Shown: one piece after another, positions 1-8,601 of the stretch
How positions within the stretch are numbered: the first letter of the stretch is position 1
Layout: the number at the start of each line of letters is the position of its first letter
NCBI GenBank assembly: GCA_029261835.1
Contig: JAJDAO010000082.1
Location: forward strand, 1 to 64,000
Length of the DNA: 64,000 bases
Source of the DNA: Deltaproteobacteria bacterium
GTDB lineage: Bacteria; Myxococcota_A; UBA9160; UBA4427
Direction: 5' to 3'
Notes under the pieces: model-generated
What the model was told of the DNA's origin: nothing
What the model saw: only the letters and a program-made list of their open reading frames with translations
Database searches by the model: none
Made by a program: the position numbers and the translations under genes

Positions 1-165
1 ACCGAGCGAGGCTCGCGGGCTTTCGTCGAGATCAAGGCGCGGACCCGCCGCTGTACTGAAGTACAGCAAGGTTTCGCAACGCAGAGATCGGCGAAAGGAC
101 GCGTGCATCGCGACGGGAGGGGTTCTTCCGCAGCCTGCTAGTGTCCTGTCCCAGGAGTTCGGCGA
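1..165. other. Left-edge gene-free stretch
   Basis: No coding region that I can support. It holds one perfect inverted repeat (listed separately) and, near 141-155, a short palindrome-like run (TCCTG-TCC-CAGGA). The composition is like the rest of the window. It could be a copy of a dispersed intergenic repeat or the decayed 3' end of a gene that lies outside the window; neither can be decided from one copy. Confidence 0.3.
50..67. repeat. Perfect inverted repeat, 8-bp arms
   Basis: GCTGTACT, a two-base GA spacer, then AGTACAGC. On the minus strand it lies about 100 bp beyond the stop codon of the YhhN-like gene. The 2-nt loop is too tight for a normal hairpin and no T-run follows, so a protein-binding palindrome or part of a dispersed repeat is more likely than a terminator. 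Confidence 0.45.
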
Positions 166-864
166 CTATATCGGCGCGACAGTGCTGGCCAGTATGAGTT
201 GTGCGCCGTAGTAGAGGGGCAATCCCCAGACGCGGTTCGTCATGCCCGGTGCGACGAAGCGGTCGCGCGCCACAGCGAGATCCGACAGGTAGAACATCGT
301 CGCTCCCAACAGGATCGCCGGCCGTCCCGCACTCGCGATCGAGGCGGCTGCACAGATCAACATGGCGGAGATCACCGCCACATAGGCATAGACCGGCACG
401 ACCATGTCGCGCGGGACGTGTGGTCGCAGCCAGCGGACGACGAAGTACACGGGCACGATCAGGAGGAGAACGGCTGCACCCGCCGCCAAGACGTCAAACC
501 CCCGACCCGCGAACGCCACCGCGAACGCCACATGCCCGAGCAGGAAGCTGAGAATACCCGCGCGAAATACGCTCGGCCGGTTCTGCGGGATAAGGAAGAC
601 GTCGCCCCACCACGAGAGCACCAGCGCAGTCAGCACCCAGGTGCCGTAGCGCGCAGCCGAGCCGCTGCCGTCGAGTGCCCCCGCGGCCACCGCCACCGCC
701 AAGAAGCCGGTCGACGCAAGCGGCTTTGCGAGCCAGATGCCGGCGCGCGAGTCCCGGTGCTCGGCCACGAGGAGCCCCGCGACGGCGAGCACTGTCAGAA
801 GCGTCAGCATGAGCATATGAAGACATGCTACCCGAAGCGCCGACGATCTTCGCCCACGACGCAA
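166..864 (-). CDS. YhhN family integral membrane protein (lysoplasmalogenase-like)
   Basis: A 232-residue polytopic membrane protein, the usual size for the YhhN/TMEM86 family, with about seven to eight hydrophobic segments. Family-type motifs are visible: LSWWGDVFL near the middle and FYLSDLAVARDRF in the C-terminal third, which carry the conserved acidic residues. Characterised family members hydrolyse the vinyl-ether bond of lysoplasmalogens. It is the last gene of a probable three-gene minus-strand operon (oxoamine synthase, dipeptidase, this gene), 30 bp after the dipeptidase. The association with a sphingolipid-type enzyme suggests a lipid role, but the substrate is inferred. Confidence 0.75.
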   Translation of the reverse strand: MRRGRRSSALRVACLHMLMLTLLTVLAVAGLLVAEHRDSRAGIWLAKPLASTGFLAVAVAAGALDGSGSAARYGTWVLTALVLSWWGDVFLIPQNRPSVFRAGILSFLLGHVAFAVAFAGRGFDVLAAGAAVLLLIVPVYFVVRWLRPHVPRDMVVPVYAYVAVISAMLICAAASIASAGRPAILLGATMFYLSDLAVARDRFVAPGMTNRVWGLPLYYGAQLILASTVAPI

Positions 865-894
865 AGCCGGGCCGCCGCGCGACTCGACTGCGAG

Positions 895-2067
895 TCAGCC
901 GCAGACTTCCGTCAGCACCCGCAGTGCGTTCTCGCCCAGGATCTTCTGGATCACCGGTACGGGGACGCCGCGCTCGAGCAGGCCCTGCGTAATGAGCGGA
1001 TAGCTGCGCACGTCCCCCATCTGGCCGACGGGAACAATGAAGCCGTCGTAGTCGCTCCCCAATGCGATCGAGTCGCTGCCCGCTACCTCGAGCGCGTGCT
1101 CCACGTGGTCGAGCAGATCCGCCACGCCCCCAGCGCCACCGACGAACGAGCGCCCGAATGCGATCCCCACGATCCCCCCCGCGTCGGCGATCGCTCGTAG
1201 CTGCTCGTCCGTCAGGTTTCTGGCATGTGGACAGATCGCCTGGCAGCCCGAGTGGCTGACGACGAAGGGGCGCTTCAGCTTGCCCAGGGCGTCTGCGACG
1301 CCAGCGCTGTTCAGATGAGCGAGATCCACAACCATTCCCAGCCGCTCGAGTTCGGCGATGAGTTCGAAGCCGAAGCGGGTGAGTCCGCGACCTTCGAACG
1401 CTGGCACCGTCATCGGATGGCCGGCTGCGCTCGTCTGGAAGTGGACCAGGCCCAGCATGCGTGCGCCCTGTTCGTAGGCTGTGATCAGCTTGCTCAGATC
1501 CCCTTCGATCGCGTGTCCACCCTCGATGCCCGCCAGAGCGACGAAGCGCCCCTCGGCGATGCCGCGCTTCGCCTCGCTGCCCGAGCGGGCGAAGAGCAGC
1601 CGGTCGGGATGCCGCTCGGCGCTCTGGCGCAGCAGATCGAGGCTGGCGCTCACCTGCGCGATTCCCCGTTCGCCCTCCCAGCGCGCGAGCAGTTTCAGCG
1701 GAAGCATCAGCTCGTCGCGAATCTCCCTGGGATTGATCACCAACCCCATGACGGCCCCGTCGAGCCCGCCCTCGAGCGCCCGAGGCAGATCCATGTGGTA
1801 GCCGAAGGGCTGAAACGGGAGGCGGTTCTGGTGACCGGCAGCGAGGTCGTAGCCGGTGAGACGAGTCCAGAGGAGGCTGTCGATGTGGAGGTCGAGTACC
1901 AAGCTCTCGCGATGCAGGGACAGAGCCTCGGCGGAGACTTCAGCCAGCGGGGCGCCCGGCCGACAGCCGCTGGCGAGGCAGCAACCGGCCAGCGAGGCGC
2001 CGGTGACCTCGATGAAGCGGCGTCGCGTCAACCCAGCCTGTGACGCCGACTCGGGTGTTGTGGGCAT
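895..2067 (-). CDS. M19 family membrane dipeptidase, Tat-exported lipoprotein
   Basis: A 390-residue zinc dipeptidase of the renal dipeptidase (M19) family. The N-terminus has a twin-arginine motif (TRRRFIE), a hydrophobic stretch and a lipobox-like LASGC, so it is probably a Tat-exported lipoprotein. Metal ligands of the family are recognisable: HID in LDLHIDSLLW, the glutamate in GIEGGHAIEGD, a histidine in VDLAHLNSAG and another in VVSHSGCQA, then LGSDYDGF near the C-terminus. It starts 7 bp after the stop of the upstream oxoamine synthase, so the two are probably co-transcribed. Substrate specificity (dipeptides, beta-lactams or other amide compounds) cannot be read from the sequence. Confidence 0.88.
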   Translation of the reverse strand: MPTTPESASQAGLTRRRFIEVTGASLAGCCLASGCRPGAPLAEVSAEALSLHRESLVLDLHIDSLLWTRLTGYDLAAGHQNRLPFQPFGYHMDLPRALEGGLDGAVMGLVINPREIRDELMLPLKLLARWEGERGIAQVSASLDLLRQSAERHPDRLLFARSGSEAKRGIAEGRFVALAGIEGGHAIEGDLSKLITAYEQGARMLGLVHFQTSAAGHPMTVPAFEGRGLTRFGFELIAELERLGMVVDLAHLNSAGVADALGKLKRPFVVSHSGCQAICPHARNLTDEQLRAIADAGGIVGIAFGRSFVGGAGGVADLLDHVEHALEVAGSDSIALGSDYDGFIVPVGQMGDVRSYPLITQGLLERGVPVPVIQKILGENALRVLTEVCG

Positions 2068-2074
2068 CGCGTGA

Positions 2075-3256
2075 TCAGATGACGTCCAGCTCCCGGCCGA
2101 CCTTCGCGAGCGCGGCGAGGGCCTGATCGAGATGCTCCCGTTTGTGGGTCGCCATGTAGGACGTGCGGAGCATCGCCTGGCCGGGCGGCACCGCGGGGGT
2201 GACGATCGGATTGGCGAAGACGCCCTCCTCCTGGAGTCTCTTGGACATGGTGAAGGTGGTGATGTCGTCGCCGACTGCGATCGGGATCACGGGGGATTCC
2301 GACGAGCCGGTATCGAAGCCCAGCCGCTGCAGCTCCTGCTTCATGTACTGGGTCGACTCCCAGAGCTGCTCGCGTCGCTCCGGCTCCGATTCGATGATCT
2401 CGAGGGCCTGAAGGGCGGCGGCCGCCGCCGCGGGAGGCATCGCCGCCGAGAAGATGCCGGCGCGGGCGTGGTGGCGGATGTAGTCGATGACGCATTCGCT
2501 CGAAGCGATGAAGCCGCCCACGGTGGCCAGGGACTTCGAGAAGGTCCCCATCACGAGATCCACCTCGTGCTCCAGCCCGAAGTGCTCAGCGGTTCCGCGC
2601 CCGTTCCTGCCGAACACGCCGATTCCGTGGGCGTCGTCCACGAAGAGGCGTGTGTCGTGCTCGCGGCGGAGCCGGGCGAGCTCAGGCAGATTCGCCAGGT
2701 CGCCCTCCATCGAGAACACCCCATCGACCACGATCAGCTTGCCCTTGTCCTCGGCGGTGCGATCGAGCTTACCCGCCAGGTCGGCCATGTCGTTGTGCTT
2801 GTACTTGAGTGCTTTGCCGAAGCCCAAGCGGACCCCGTCGATGATCGAGGCGTGGTCCATGTTGTCGAGAAAAGCCACGTCGTGACGGCCAAGTAGGCAA
2901 GAGAGGACGCCGAGATTCACCTGGAAACCCGTCGAGAAGGTCAGCACCGCCTCACATTTCATGAAGCTGGCCAGCCGGTCCTCGAGCTGCCGGTGGATGT
3001 CGAGCGTGCCGTTGAGCAGACGCGAGCCCGCGCAGCCGGTCCCGTACCGGCGGACAGCGGCCACGGAGGCCTCCTTGACGATCGGGTGATTGGTCAGGCC
3101 GAGGTAGTTGTTGGACCCCAGCATGATGATCTTCTGACCGTTCATCGTGACCACTGGATCCTGCGGCGAGGAGATGGCGCGGAAGTACGGGTAGAGGTCC
3201 GCCGACCTCAGCTCGCGGTGCAGCGTGTAGTCCTCGCACTTCTGCAAGACGTCCAT
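2075..3256 (-). CDS. Alpha-oxoamine synthase (serine palmitoyltransferase / KBL / BioF family)
   Basis: A 393-residue PLP-dependent fold-type I enzyme that condenses an amino acid with an acyl-CoA and loses CO2. Family signatures: LGSNNYLGLT near residue 47, GTGCAGSRLLNGT, the DDAHGIGVFG aspartate/histidine region, and the PLP-lysine motif TFSKSLATVGG. The N-terminal sequence (YPYFRAI followed by an insert before LGSNNYLG) resembles bacterial serine palmitoyltransferases more than BioF. There are no biotin genes nearby; the partners are an M19 dipeptidase and a YhhN protein, with mlaA and mlaC homologues beyond. I favour sphingoid-base synthesis. Glycine C-acetyltransferase (KBL) is the main alternative. 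Confidence 0.8.
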   Translation of the reverse strand: MDVLQKCEDYTLHRELRSADLYPYFRAISSPQDPVVTMNGQKIIMLGSNNYLGLTNHPIVKEASVAAVRRYGTGCAGSRLLNGTLDIHRQLEDRLASFMKCEAVLTFSTGFQVNLGVLSCLLGRHDVAFLDNMDHASIIDGVRLGFGKALKYKHNDMADLAGKLDRTAEDKGKLIVVDGVFSMEGDLANLPELARLRREHDTRLFVDDAHGIGVFGRNGRGTAEHFGLEHEVDLVMGTFSKSLATVGGFIASSECVIDYIRHHARAGIFSAAMPPAAAAAALQALEIIESEPERREQLWESTQYMKQELQRLGFDTGSSESPVIPIAVGDDITTFTMSKRLQEEGVFANPIVTPAVPPGQAMLRTSYMATHKREHLDQALAALAKVGRELDVI

Positions 3257-3607
3257 GTAGCTTCCTCCTCGTGCGATTGGCCCGCTGCTGGGCTGTCGCT
3301 CGCCGCCGGTCTCAGACCGCGGCGTGTCTCACCCGAGTTCTCGATCTGGCACTGGACGCGCTCTCGTGAACGGCGATGGCACACCTTTCGATTGAAAACG
3401 CCAGAAGGTCGTGGGGGAGGCGAGAGGGTCTGCATTCTCCTGAGAGAGGCCGCGAGGGTACCTCACCGCCACTGCGGGCGTCACCGGGATTGCCACGGGC
3501 TTTGCCCCTAGGGGCGCCCGATCTCGAGTGAGCGGTGGGTCTTTTCGTCTTGGTCCCGAAGCGGTGACCGTGTTGCGAGACCTGTCCTCCGGTAAGTTCC
3601 CCGCGCG
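3257..3607. other. Divergent intergenic region between oxoamine synthase and mlaA-like gene
   Basis: About 350 bp separating two divergent starts, so it should hold both promoters. I see no convincing -35/-10 pair, operator palindrome or RNA structure. Open frames crossing it read as arginine- and proline-rich shadows. Confidence 0.4.
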
Positions 3608-4498
3608 ATGGCATCGGTGGCGCGAGGCTCGAGGCCGCCTGCGCGCAGGCGCACGATCGGGTGCCCTGGCGACAGAGCGGCGCTGCTGTTGGGGATTCTG
3701 CTCATCTCCGGCGCGAATCCCGCGTTGGGCCAAGCGCCGGCGCCCGTGCAGTCCGACTCGCACGGCGAGTCGGAGCCCGCCACTCAGCCCGCCGCCCTGG
3801 CGGGCGAGGACCTCGAACCCGATCCCCTCTTCGACGACGACTTCGCGCTGGACGAAGGGCCCGCGAGCCTGCCGGATCCCTTCGAGAAGCCCAACCGGGG
3901 CGTGCTCGTCTTCAATCAGGCGGTCGACAAGTGGCTGCTGGATCCCATCACGCGGGTCTATCGCTTCCTTCTCCCCCGTCCGGCGCGCCACTCGCTCAAC
4001 AGCTTCTTCGACAACCTGAATTCGCCCCAGGTCCTGGTGAACGACGTCTTCCAGCTCGAGTGGCGGGACGCGGGGATCACGACGGCGCGGCTTCTCGTCA
4101 ACACGACTATCGGACTGGCGGGCTTCTTCGATCCCGCGTCCTCGTTCGGACTCGAGCGACACAAGTCGGATTTCGGGCAGACACTGGCCATCGCCGGGGC
4201 CCCGAGCGGGCCCTACTTCGTGCTCCCCCTGCTAGGGCCTACAACGACTCGGGGCGGCGTCGGCTTGCTGGTCGATGCCTTGTTCCATCCCACGTTCTAC
4301 CTGCTCGGCGGGACCGACATGCTCTTCTTCGGCGGCAGCGCGGGACTGAGCACCCGTGCCCGTCATTTCGAAGAGCTCAAGGCTCTCGAGGAGAGCTCAG
4401 TCGACTTCTACGCTGCGCTGCGCAGTGGTTACTACCAGAACCGCTTGGGTGAGATCTGGTCTCGCAGAGAGGATCGCCGTCCGCCCGTCGCCCCTTAG
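3608..4498 (+). CDS. mlaA: MlaA (VacJ) family outer-membrane lipid-asymmetry protein
   Basis: A 296-residue MlaA homologue. MlaA sits in the outer membrane and removes misplaced phospholipids from the outer leaflet, passing them to MlaC. The conserved core starts near residue 97 (DPFEKPNRGVLVFNQ) and continues through LNSPQVLVNDVFQ, ARLLVNTTIGLAGFFDPAS, LPLLGPTTTRGGVG and the C-terminal YALLRS-type segment. The first ~40 residues form a signal sequence, but I see no clear lipobox cysteine, unlike E. coli MlaA. A MlaC-like gene follows convergently; mlaD, mlaE and mlaF are not in the window. Confidence 0.88.
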   Translation: MASVARGSRPPARRRTIGCPGDRAALLLGILLISGANPALGQAPAPVQSDSHGESEPATQPAALAGEDLEPDPLFDDDFALDEGPASLPDPFEKPNRGVLVFNQAVDKWLLDPITRVYRFLLPRPARHSLNSFFDNLNSPQVLVNDVFQLEWRDAGITTARLLVNTTIGLAGFFDPASSFGLERHKSDFGQTLAIAGAPSGPYFVLPLLGPTTTRGGVGLLVDALFHPTFYLLGGTDMLFFGGSAGLSTRARHFEELKALEESSVDFYAALRSGYYQNRLGEIWSRREDRRPPVAP

Positions 4499-4548
4499 CG
4501 TGTCGAACCGCCGCGCGATCGCCCGTCCCGGCGAGGAGTAGAGGCGAC

Positions 4549-5220
4549 TCAGCCTCCGCCGTTGCTGCGCAGATCTTCGATCTTCTGATCGATTGCCGCG
4601 GCCAGCTTTGCGAAGCCGCCCTGCTTGAGGGTCGAGGCGAAGTCAGAGCGGCGCAGGGCAAGCTCACTCACCGTGCCCTTCAGATACACGTCGATAATTC
4701 GCCAGCCGCTCGCTGTTTCGCGCAGCCGGTAGTTGAGCTGCACGTCCTCCTCACTCGGAATCAGCAGCTTCGTGCGCACCAGCTGGGTCGAGCGGGCTGC
4801 GGGCTCCTCGCCAATCGTCTCGAAATCCTCGCCCGCGTACTGGTTGAAGCGGCCCGCGTAGTTGGATGTTGTCAGCCGAGTGAACTTCTCGAGCCAGCTC
4901 TTCTTCTCCGCCTCGCTGAGCTTCTTCCAATGCCGTCCCACGCACTTGGTGCCCATGAAGTTCAGATCGAAGGACTGACTCACGATCGGCTCCAGCAGCT
5001 CGTAGCGCCCCTGGAAGTCGAGCTCGTCGGCCTTCCTCATCGCCTCGAGGATGGTCTCGTGAAGCGATTCGACCACTGCCACCGGAGAGGACGCGTGCCC
5101 CGCTGCGCTCGCGACCGCGGGCGGCGGGTCGACCGCGGCGATCTCCTGTGCCGTCGCGAGAGGCGGAGTCAGGAGCAGGAGGCAAGCTAGCATCGTCTGC
5201 AGGTGGGTTCGTCTCGGCAT
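4549..5220 (-). CDS. mlaC: MlaC / Ttg2D family periplasmic phospholipid-binding protein
   Basis: About 223 residues with a Sec signal peptide (MPRRTHLQTMLACLLLL... cleaved after ATAQ). The mature part matches the MlaC family (VVESLHETILEAM at the start, SQSFDLNFMGTKCVGRHW, FTRLTTSNYAGRFNQYAGE, GWRIIDVYLKGTVSELALRRSDF). MlaC shuttles phospholipid between MlaA and the inner-membrane MlaFEDB transporter. I chose the ATG at 5220 because it places the signal peptide at the N-terminus; an upstream in-frame ATG would add 61 low-complexity residues. It is convergent with the mlaA-like gene. Confidence 0.85.
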   Translation of the reverse strand: MPRRTHLQTMLACLLLLTPPLATAQEIAAVDPPPAVASAAGHASSPVAVVESLHETILEAMRKADELDFQGRYELLEPIVSQSFDLNFMGTKCVGRHWKKLSEAEKKSWLEKFTRLTTSNYAGRFNQYAGEDFETIGEEPAARSTQLVRTKLLIPSEEDVQLNYRLRETASGWRIIDVYLKGTVSELALRRSDFASTLKQGGFAKLAAAIDQKIEDLRSNGGG

Positions 5221-5496
5221 GGTGGTAGGTCGTACCTCTGTAGCCCGTCTTGTTCCGGCCCGTTCTTCTTGGCAGCTCGCCGCGTTGGGTAGCGGAACTG
5301 ACGGATTCGCGGCCTTCCGACCGGCGGGTGTCTCTCTGCGCGGTTTGACGTTCGGGCTCGGCGAGCTTAGCGAAAGCTGTCGTTGGCGCGGCTGTTCTCG
5401 CACTCGGTCCCCGTGGGCCCCGCGTGGCCTTCCAGATCTCGTTTCGGGTCATAGCGGTGAACCGGACGAACTACTGAACCATCGGCCATCCTATTC

Positions 5497-5518
5497 GATC
5501 CGGTGAGTACCGGATCGG
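5497..5518. repeat. Perfect 9-bp inverted repeat with 4-nt loop
   Basis: CGATCCGGT, loop GAGT, ACCGGATCG. It lies about 60 bp past the stop of the alpha/beta hydrolase (minus strand) and about 280 bp before the mlaC-like start. The hairpin would be stable, but no T-run follows on either strand, so it is either a Rho-independent-like structure without a tail or an operator. Confidence 0.45.
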
Positions 5519-5577
5519 CCCGCTGTGGTTTCCTGGATTCGGCTCAACACGACCGCGTGCCCGATTCTGGCCCCGGC

Positions 5578-6453
5578 TCACTCACCGAGCACGAAAGGCA
5601 GTACGGCTGCCTCGAATCCCCGCGGGTTGTCGATCATCACCGAGTGGCCCGCGCGCGGCACTACCGCCAGGCTCCCCCGCTCGAGCTTCTCATCCGCCAT
5701 GCGGTCTGCCACGTCAGGGCTCAGGACATCGGAGGCTGCTCCGCGCACCACGAGGACTGGGCACGTGAGGATTTCGAGCGCCCGCCACATCTGCTCGCGG
5801 TGCCGTTGGCTGCGCTCCTCGACGGCCCTGGCGTCGAGCTCCGAGGCGGCAGTCCCCACCGCGCCGCGAAAGGCCGGATCCATCTTGAGAATCCATCGCC
5901 CGTCTTCGCGCTGTCTGATCCCGTACTTCGCCATCCGCCGGATGGCAGCGGGCGTCGCCGCCGGGTAGGCGTGAACGAGTTCCTGCTCGTAGTCGGCGAT
6001 GGAGCCGAAGTCTGGCTCACGTTGCTGGGCGACATCCAGCGATATACGTGCCGTGCCGCGTCGGTCGAGCTCCGGTGCCGAGTCGACGATCACCAGGCCG
6101 GCAATCTTTTCCGGGTGACGGCCGCCGTAGAGCAGGGAGATTCTCCCTCCCAGCGAGTGGCCTATCAGCACCATACGATCGATTGCGTGGTGGTCGGTCA
6201 CCGCCTCGAGGTCTGCCACGTGATCGTCGTAGTCGTAGGCTGCCTGCGGGTGCCAATCGGAATCGCCGTGGCCGCGCAAGTCGAGGGCGAGGACACGGTA
6301 GTAGGGCGCGACGCTCGGCGCGAAATCATCCCAGGCGTGCGCTTCGTTGCCGAAGCCATGGAGCATCACCATCGCGACGCCCTCGCGGCTCCACTCGAGC
6401 ATGTTTAGCTTCAGACCGGCGGCACCGGGTACCGGCAGGCTTCGCGGTTCCAT
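5578..6453 (-). CDS. Alpha/beta hydrolase
   Basis: A 291-residue alpha/beta hydrolase. Visible landmarks are the oxyanion-hole HGFGNEAHAWD motif near residue 32, DLRGHGDSDW, the nucleophile elbow GHSLGG (serine about residue 98), an aspartate in the VLVVRGAASDVLS segment, and the catalytic histidine in PRAGHSVMID. No signal peptide is apparent, so it is probably cytoplasmic. The substrate cannot be inferred. It resembles the second hydrolase at 10.8 kb in size and layout, but the two are not tandem copies. Confidence 0.85.
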   Translation of the reverse strand: MEPRSLPVPGAAGLKLNMLEWSREGVAMVMLHGFGNEAHAWDDFAPSVAPYYRVLALDLRGHGDSDWHPQAAYDYDDHVADLEAVTDHHAIDRMVLIGHSLGGRISLLYGGRHPEKIAGLVIVDSAPELDRRGTARISLDVAQQREPDFGSIADYEQELVHAYPAATPAAIRRMAKYGIRQREDGRWILKMDPAFRGAVGTAASELDARAVEERSQRHREQMWRALEILTCPVLVVRGAASDVLSPDVADRMADEKLERGSLAVVPRAGHSVMIDNPRGFEAAVLPFVLGE

Positions 6454-6546
6454 CGCCTCATCCTATCCAATCCGAGTGTGTGGCACCGCGCGTGCGAGTC
6501 GAGCGGATGGTCCGCAGCCATGTGCGGGCTGCCAGCGTCGGCGCGC

Positions 6547-7299
6547 TCAGCCTCCCCGCCTCAACTCCGCCAGCCCGCCTCGTTTGAGCCAGGCTCGAGC
6601 CCTCGGAGAGAAGAGCGGCAGCGCGAGCACCGCCGCGATCAGCGCCGTTGCCTGCAGCACCGGCGCCAAGCCGCCTGCCACCAGGCTGCTGCCGAAGAAT
6701 GTGTACGTTGCGGCTCGAACGCCCGAGCCGACTACCAGCGCGACGCCAAACGTTGCGAGTCGCATGCGGGTCACGCCGGCCAGCGCGTGATAGCCCGTGA
6801 TGAAACCGATCGGATAGCCTGTTCCCACGGCCACCAGGACAGCGCCCAATCTGTTGCCGGACCGCTCGAGCAGCCGTTTCAAGCGTGGGGGGGCACGGCT
6901 TTCCAGCGCCTCACGACCGGCATAGCGGGCCAGCAGGAACGTGCCGAGTCCCGATGCCGTGAGTCCGAGCGAGCCGTAGAGTGCGCCCGCGAGCGTGCCG
7001 AAGCAGAGTCCCGCAGCGATCAATGCCAGCTGCGACGGGATGCCGAGCAGGCTGCGAAACGTAATGAGCAAGACCAGCGCCAGCGGGGCGGCCGGCCCGA
7101 GACTGGCCACAAAATCGCGCAGGCTTCGGGGGTCGAACTCCAGGCCGAGCGCGTGCCGCGTCCAGACAGCGCCTGCCAGCCCGGCGGCGGCGCCGATGCT
7201 GAGCAGCAGCGGTTTGCGAATTCTTGAGGCCACGACCCCAGCATACTCGGCACTGCGGCGCAGTGCCCCGTCCCAGTGCCGCGCGGTCGGCGTTGGCAT
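6547..7299 (-). CDS. TVP38/TMEM64 (VTT/DedA-like) family membrane protein
   Basis: An integral membrane protein of roughly 250 residues with five to six hydrophobic segments. The family signature is visible: a re-entrant FRSLLGIPSQL segment, then GLCFGTLAGALYGSLG, and the GTGYPIGFITGYHALAGVTRM region. VTT proteins are scramblase-like or transport small lipids and ions; the role here is unknown. The start is uncertain: an ATG at 7299 or a GTG at 7233 would both leave the first membrane helix intact. The 5' end is divergent from the queuosine-salvage gene. Confidence 0.78.
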   Translation of the reverse strand: MPTPTARHWDGALRRSAEYAGVVASRIRKPLLLSIGAAAGLAGAVWTRHALGLEFDPRSLRDFVASLGPAAPLALVLLITFRSLLGIPSQLALIAAGLCFGTLAGALYGSLGLTASGLGTFLLARYAGREALESRAPPRLKRLLERSGNRLGAVLVAVGTGYPIGFITGYHALAGVTRMRLATFGVALVVGSGVRAATYTFFGSSLVAGGLAPVLQATALIAAVLALPLFSPRARAWLKRGGLAELRRGG

Positions 7300-7419
7300 C
7301 CATATCTGCGACGCGGGACGCACGCGACGGCGACGGTGGCGCCCAGATCGAGAGCGAGGTACCTCCCAGCCCGGTTCAACGACTCGTCCTGCCCGCCGAG
7401 GGTGGCGAGAACGGGCGCA

Positions 7420-8379
7420 ATGGATCTCCTCACACAGATCCGGCGGTCCGCGGCCGCAGTCATGGAGCGGGCGCGCTTCGTCTCGATCTCACGCGAGCGG
7501 CTCGAAGCGTTGGCCTTCGAGCTACTGGATGCCCCGTTCCGGCCGCCACAGCTCGATCCCGCACATCACCACCTCGGGAAACCCGAATCGACCCTGGCCT
7601 TCGTGGTGACGCTCGACGCGGTGAACTTCGGATCAGGCTACTTCCCCCACCTGAAGAAGCGCCCGAACTGCTCGGGCTACTTCACGATCGCGCAAGCTCT
7701 GAAGGAGCGCTTCGACGCGAGTGGGCCGATCTACGCTCCGGAGCTAGTCGAGCTTCGCGCGCAGCACTGTGCGGCACTCTTTGGCCAGGATCTGACGTCG
7801 CCACCGGTCGCCGAGCTGATGCACTTGTTCGCCCGCTCGTTGGCGGATCTCGGCCGTTTTCTGACAGAGCGCTTCGACGGCTCCTTTGAGTCGCTCTTGA
7901 CCGCAGCCGGGCGGAGCGCTGCCGCACTCGTCGAACTATTGGCCGAGATGCCCTTCTACCGTGACGTTTCGCGCTACGGCGGTCTGGAGGTTCCTCTCTA
8001 CAAGCGCGCCCAGCTCACTTGTGCGGATCTCTCGCTGGCCTTCGCAGGGCACAGTTTCGGTGCCTTCGATGACATCGCTCGGCTCACGGCATTTGCAGAC
8101 AATCTGGTGCCGCATGTCCTGCGCCGTGAGGGAGCGCTCGTCTATGATCCGGCGTTACTCGCCCGAATCGAGCGTGAAGAGCTGATTCCGGCCGGTTCGC
8201 CCGAGGAGTTGGAAATCCGGTCGGGCGCCGTTCACGCGGTCGAGTGCATGTGCGAGGTGTTGGCGGCCGGCGGCAAGTCGACCACCGCCCAGCAGCTCGA
8301 TCACCTGCTGTGGAACCGTGGTCAGAGTCCGTGGATCAAGCAGGAGCCCCGACACCGCACCCGCTCGGTCTACTACTGA
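7420..8379 (+). CDS. Queuosine salvage hydrolase family (DUF2419 / Qng1-like)
   Basis: A 319-residue protein matching the DUF2419 family (human C9orf64/QNG1), which releases the queuine base from queuosine 5'-phosphate. Recognisable regions are LDAVNFGSGYF followed by the lysine-rich HLKKRPNCSGYF, an AELMHLFARSLADLGRFL segment, VPLYKRAQLTCADLSLAF and a C-terminal AVHAVECMCEVL. I chose the ATG at 7420, after a purine-rich stretch, rather than an upstream ATG that would add 48 arginine-rich residues. No tgt or queuosine transporter gene is nearby, so its role in base scavenging is inferred from the family. Confidence 0.8.
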   Translation: MDLLTQIRRSAAAVMERARFVSISRERLEALAFELLDAPFRPPQLDPAHHHLGKPESTLAFVVTLDAVNFGSGYFPHLKKRPNCSGYFTIAQALKERFDASGPIYAPELVELRAQHCAALFGQDLTSPPVAELMHLFARSLADLGRFLTERFDGSFESLLTAAGRSAAALVELLAEMPFYRDVSRYGGLEVPLYKRAQLTCADLSLAFAGHSFGAFDDIARLTAFADNLVPHVLRREGALVYDPALLARIEREELIPAGSPEELEIRSGAVHAVECMCEVLAAGGKSTTAQQLDHLLWNRGQSPWIKQEPRHRTRSVYY

Positions 8380-8601
8380 GCAGCTAGCCGCCCCTTCGGG
8401 ATACGGGCACCGCCACTGCGCGCTGCGAACTCGCGCTACGAGCCCGCGGTACTCGAGTCGCTAGCCCGATCGAGCGACGATAATTGACCCCGACAGCGAC
8501 TTCTCCTAACTTCGCTGCCCGTCGCTCGAGCCCCTCCTCCCCGAGCTCCCCTCGTCGCCTGCTGCCGGCGCGACGAAGACGGCACTTCGAGGTCCCTGAT
8601 C

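Noticed and set aside
3329..4162. Minus-strand frame antisense to the mlaA-like gene
   Set aside because: Arg-rich and without motifs, while the plus-strand frame is a clear MlaA.
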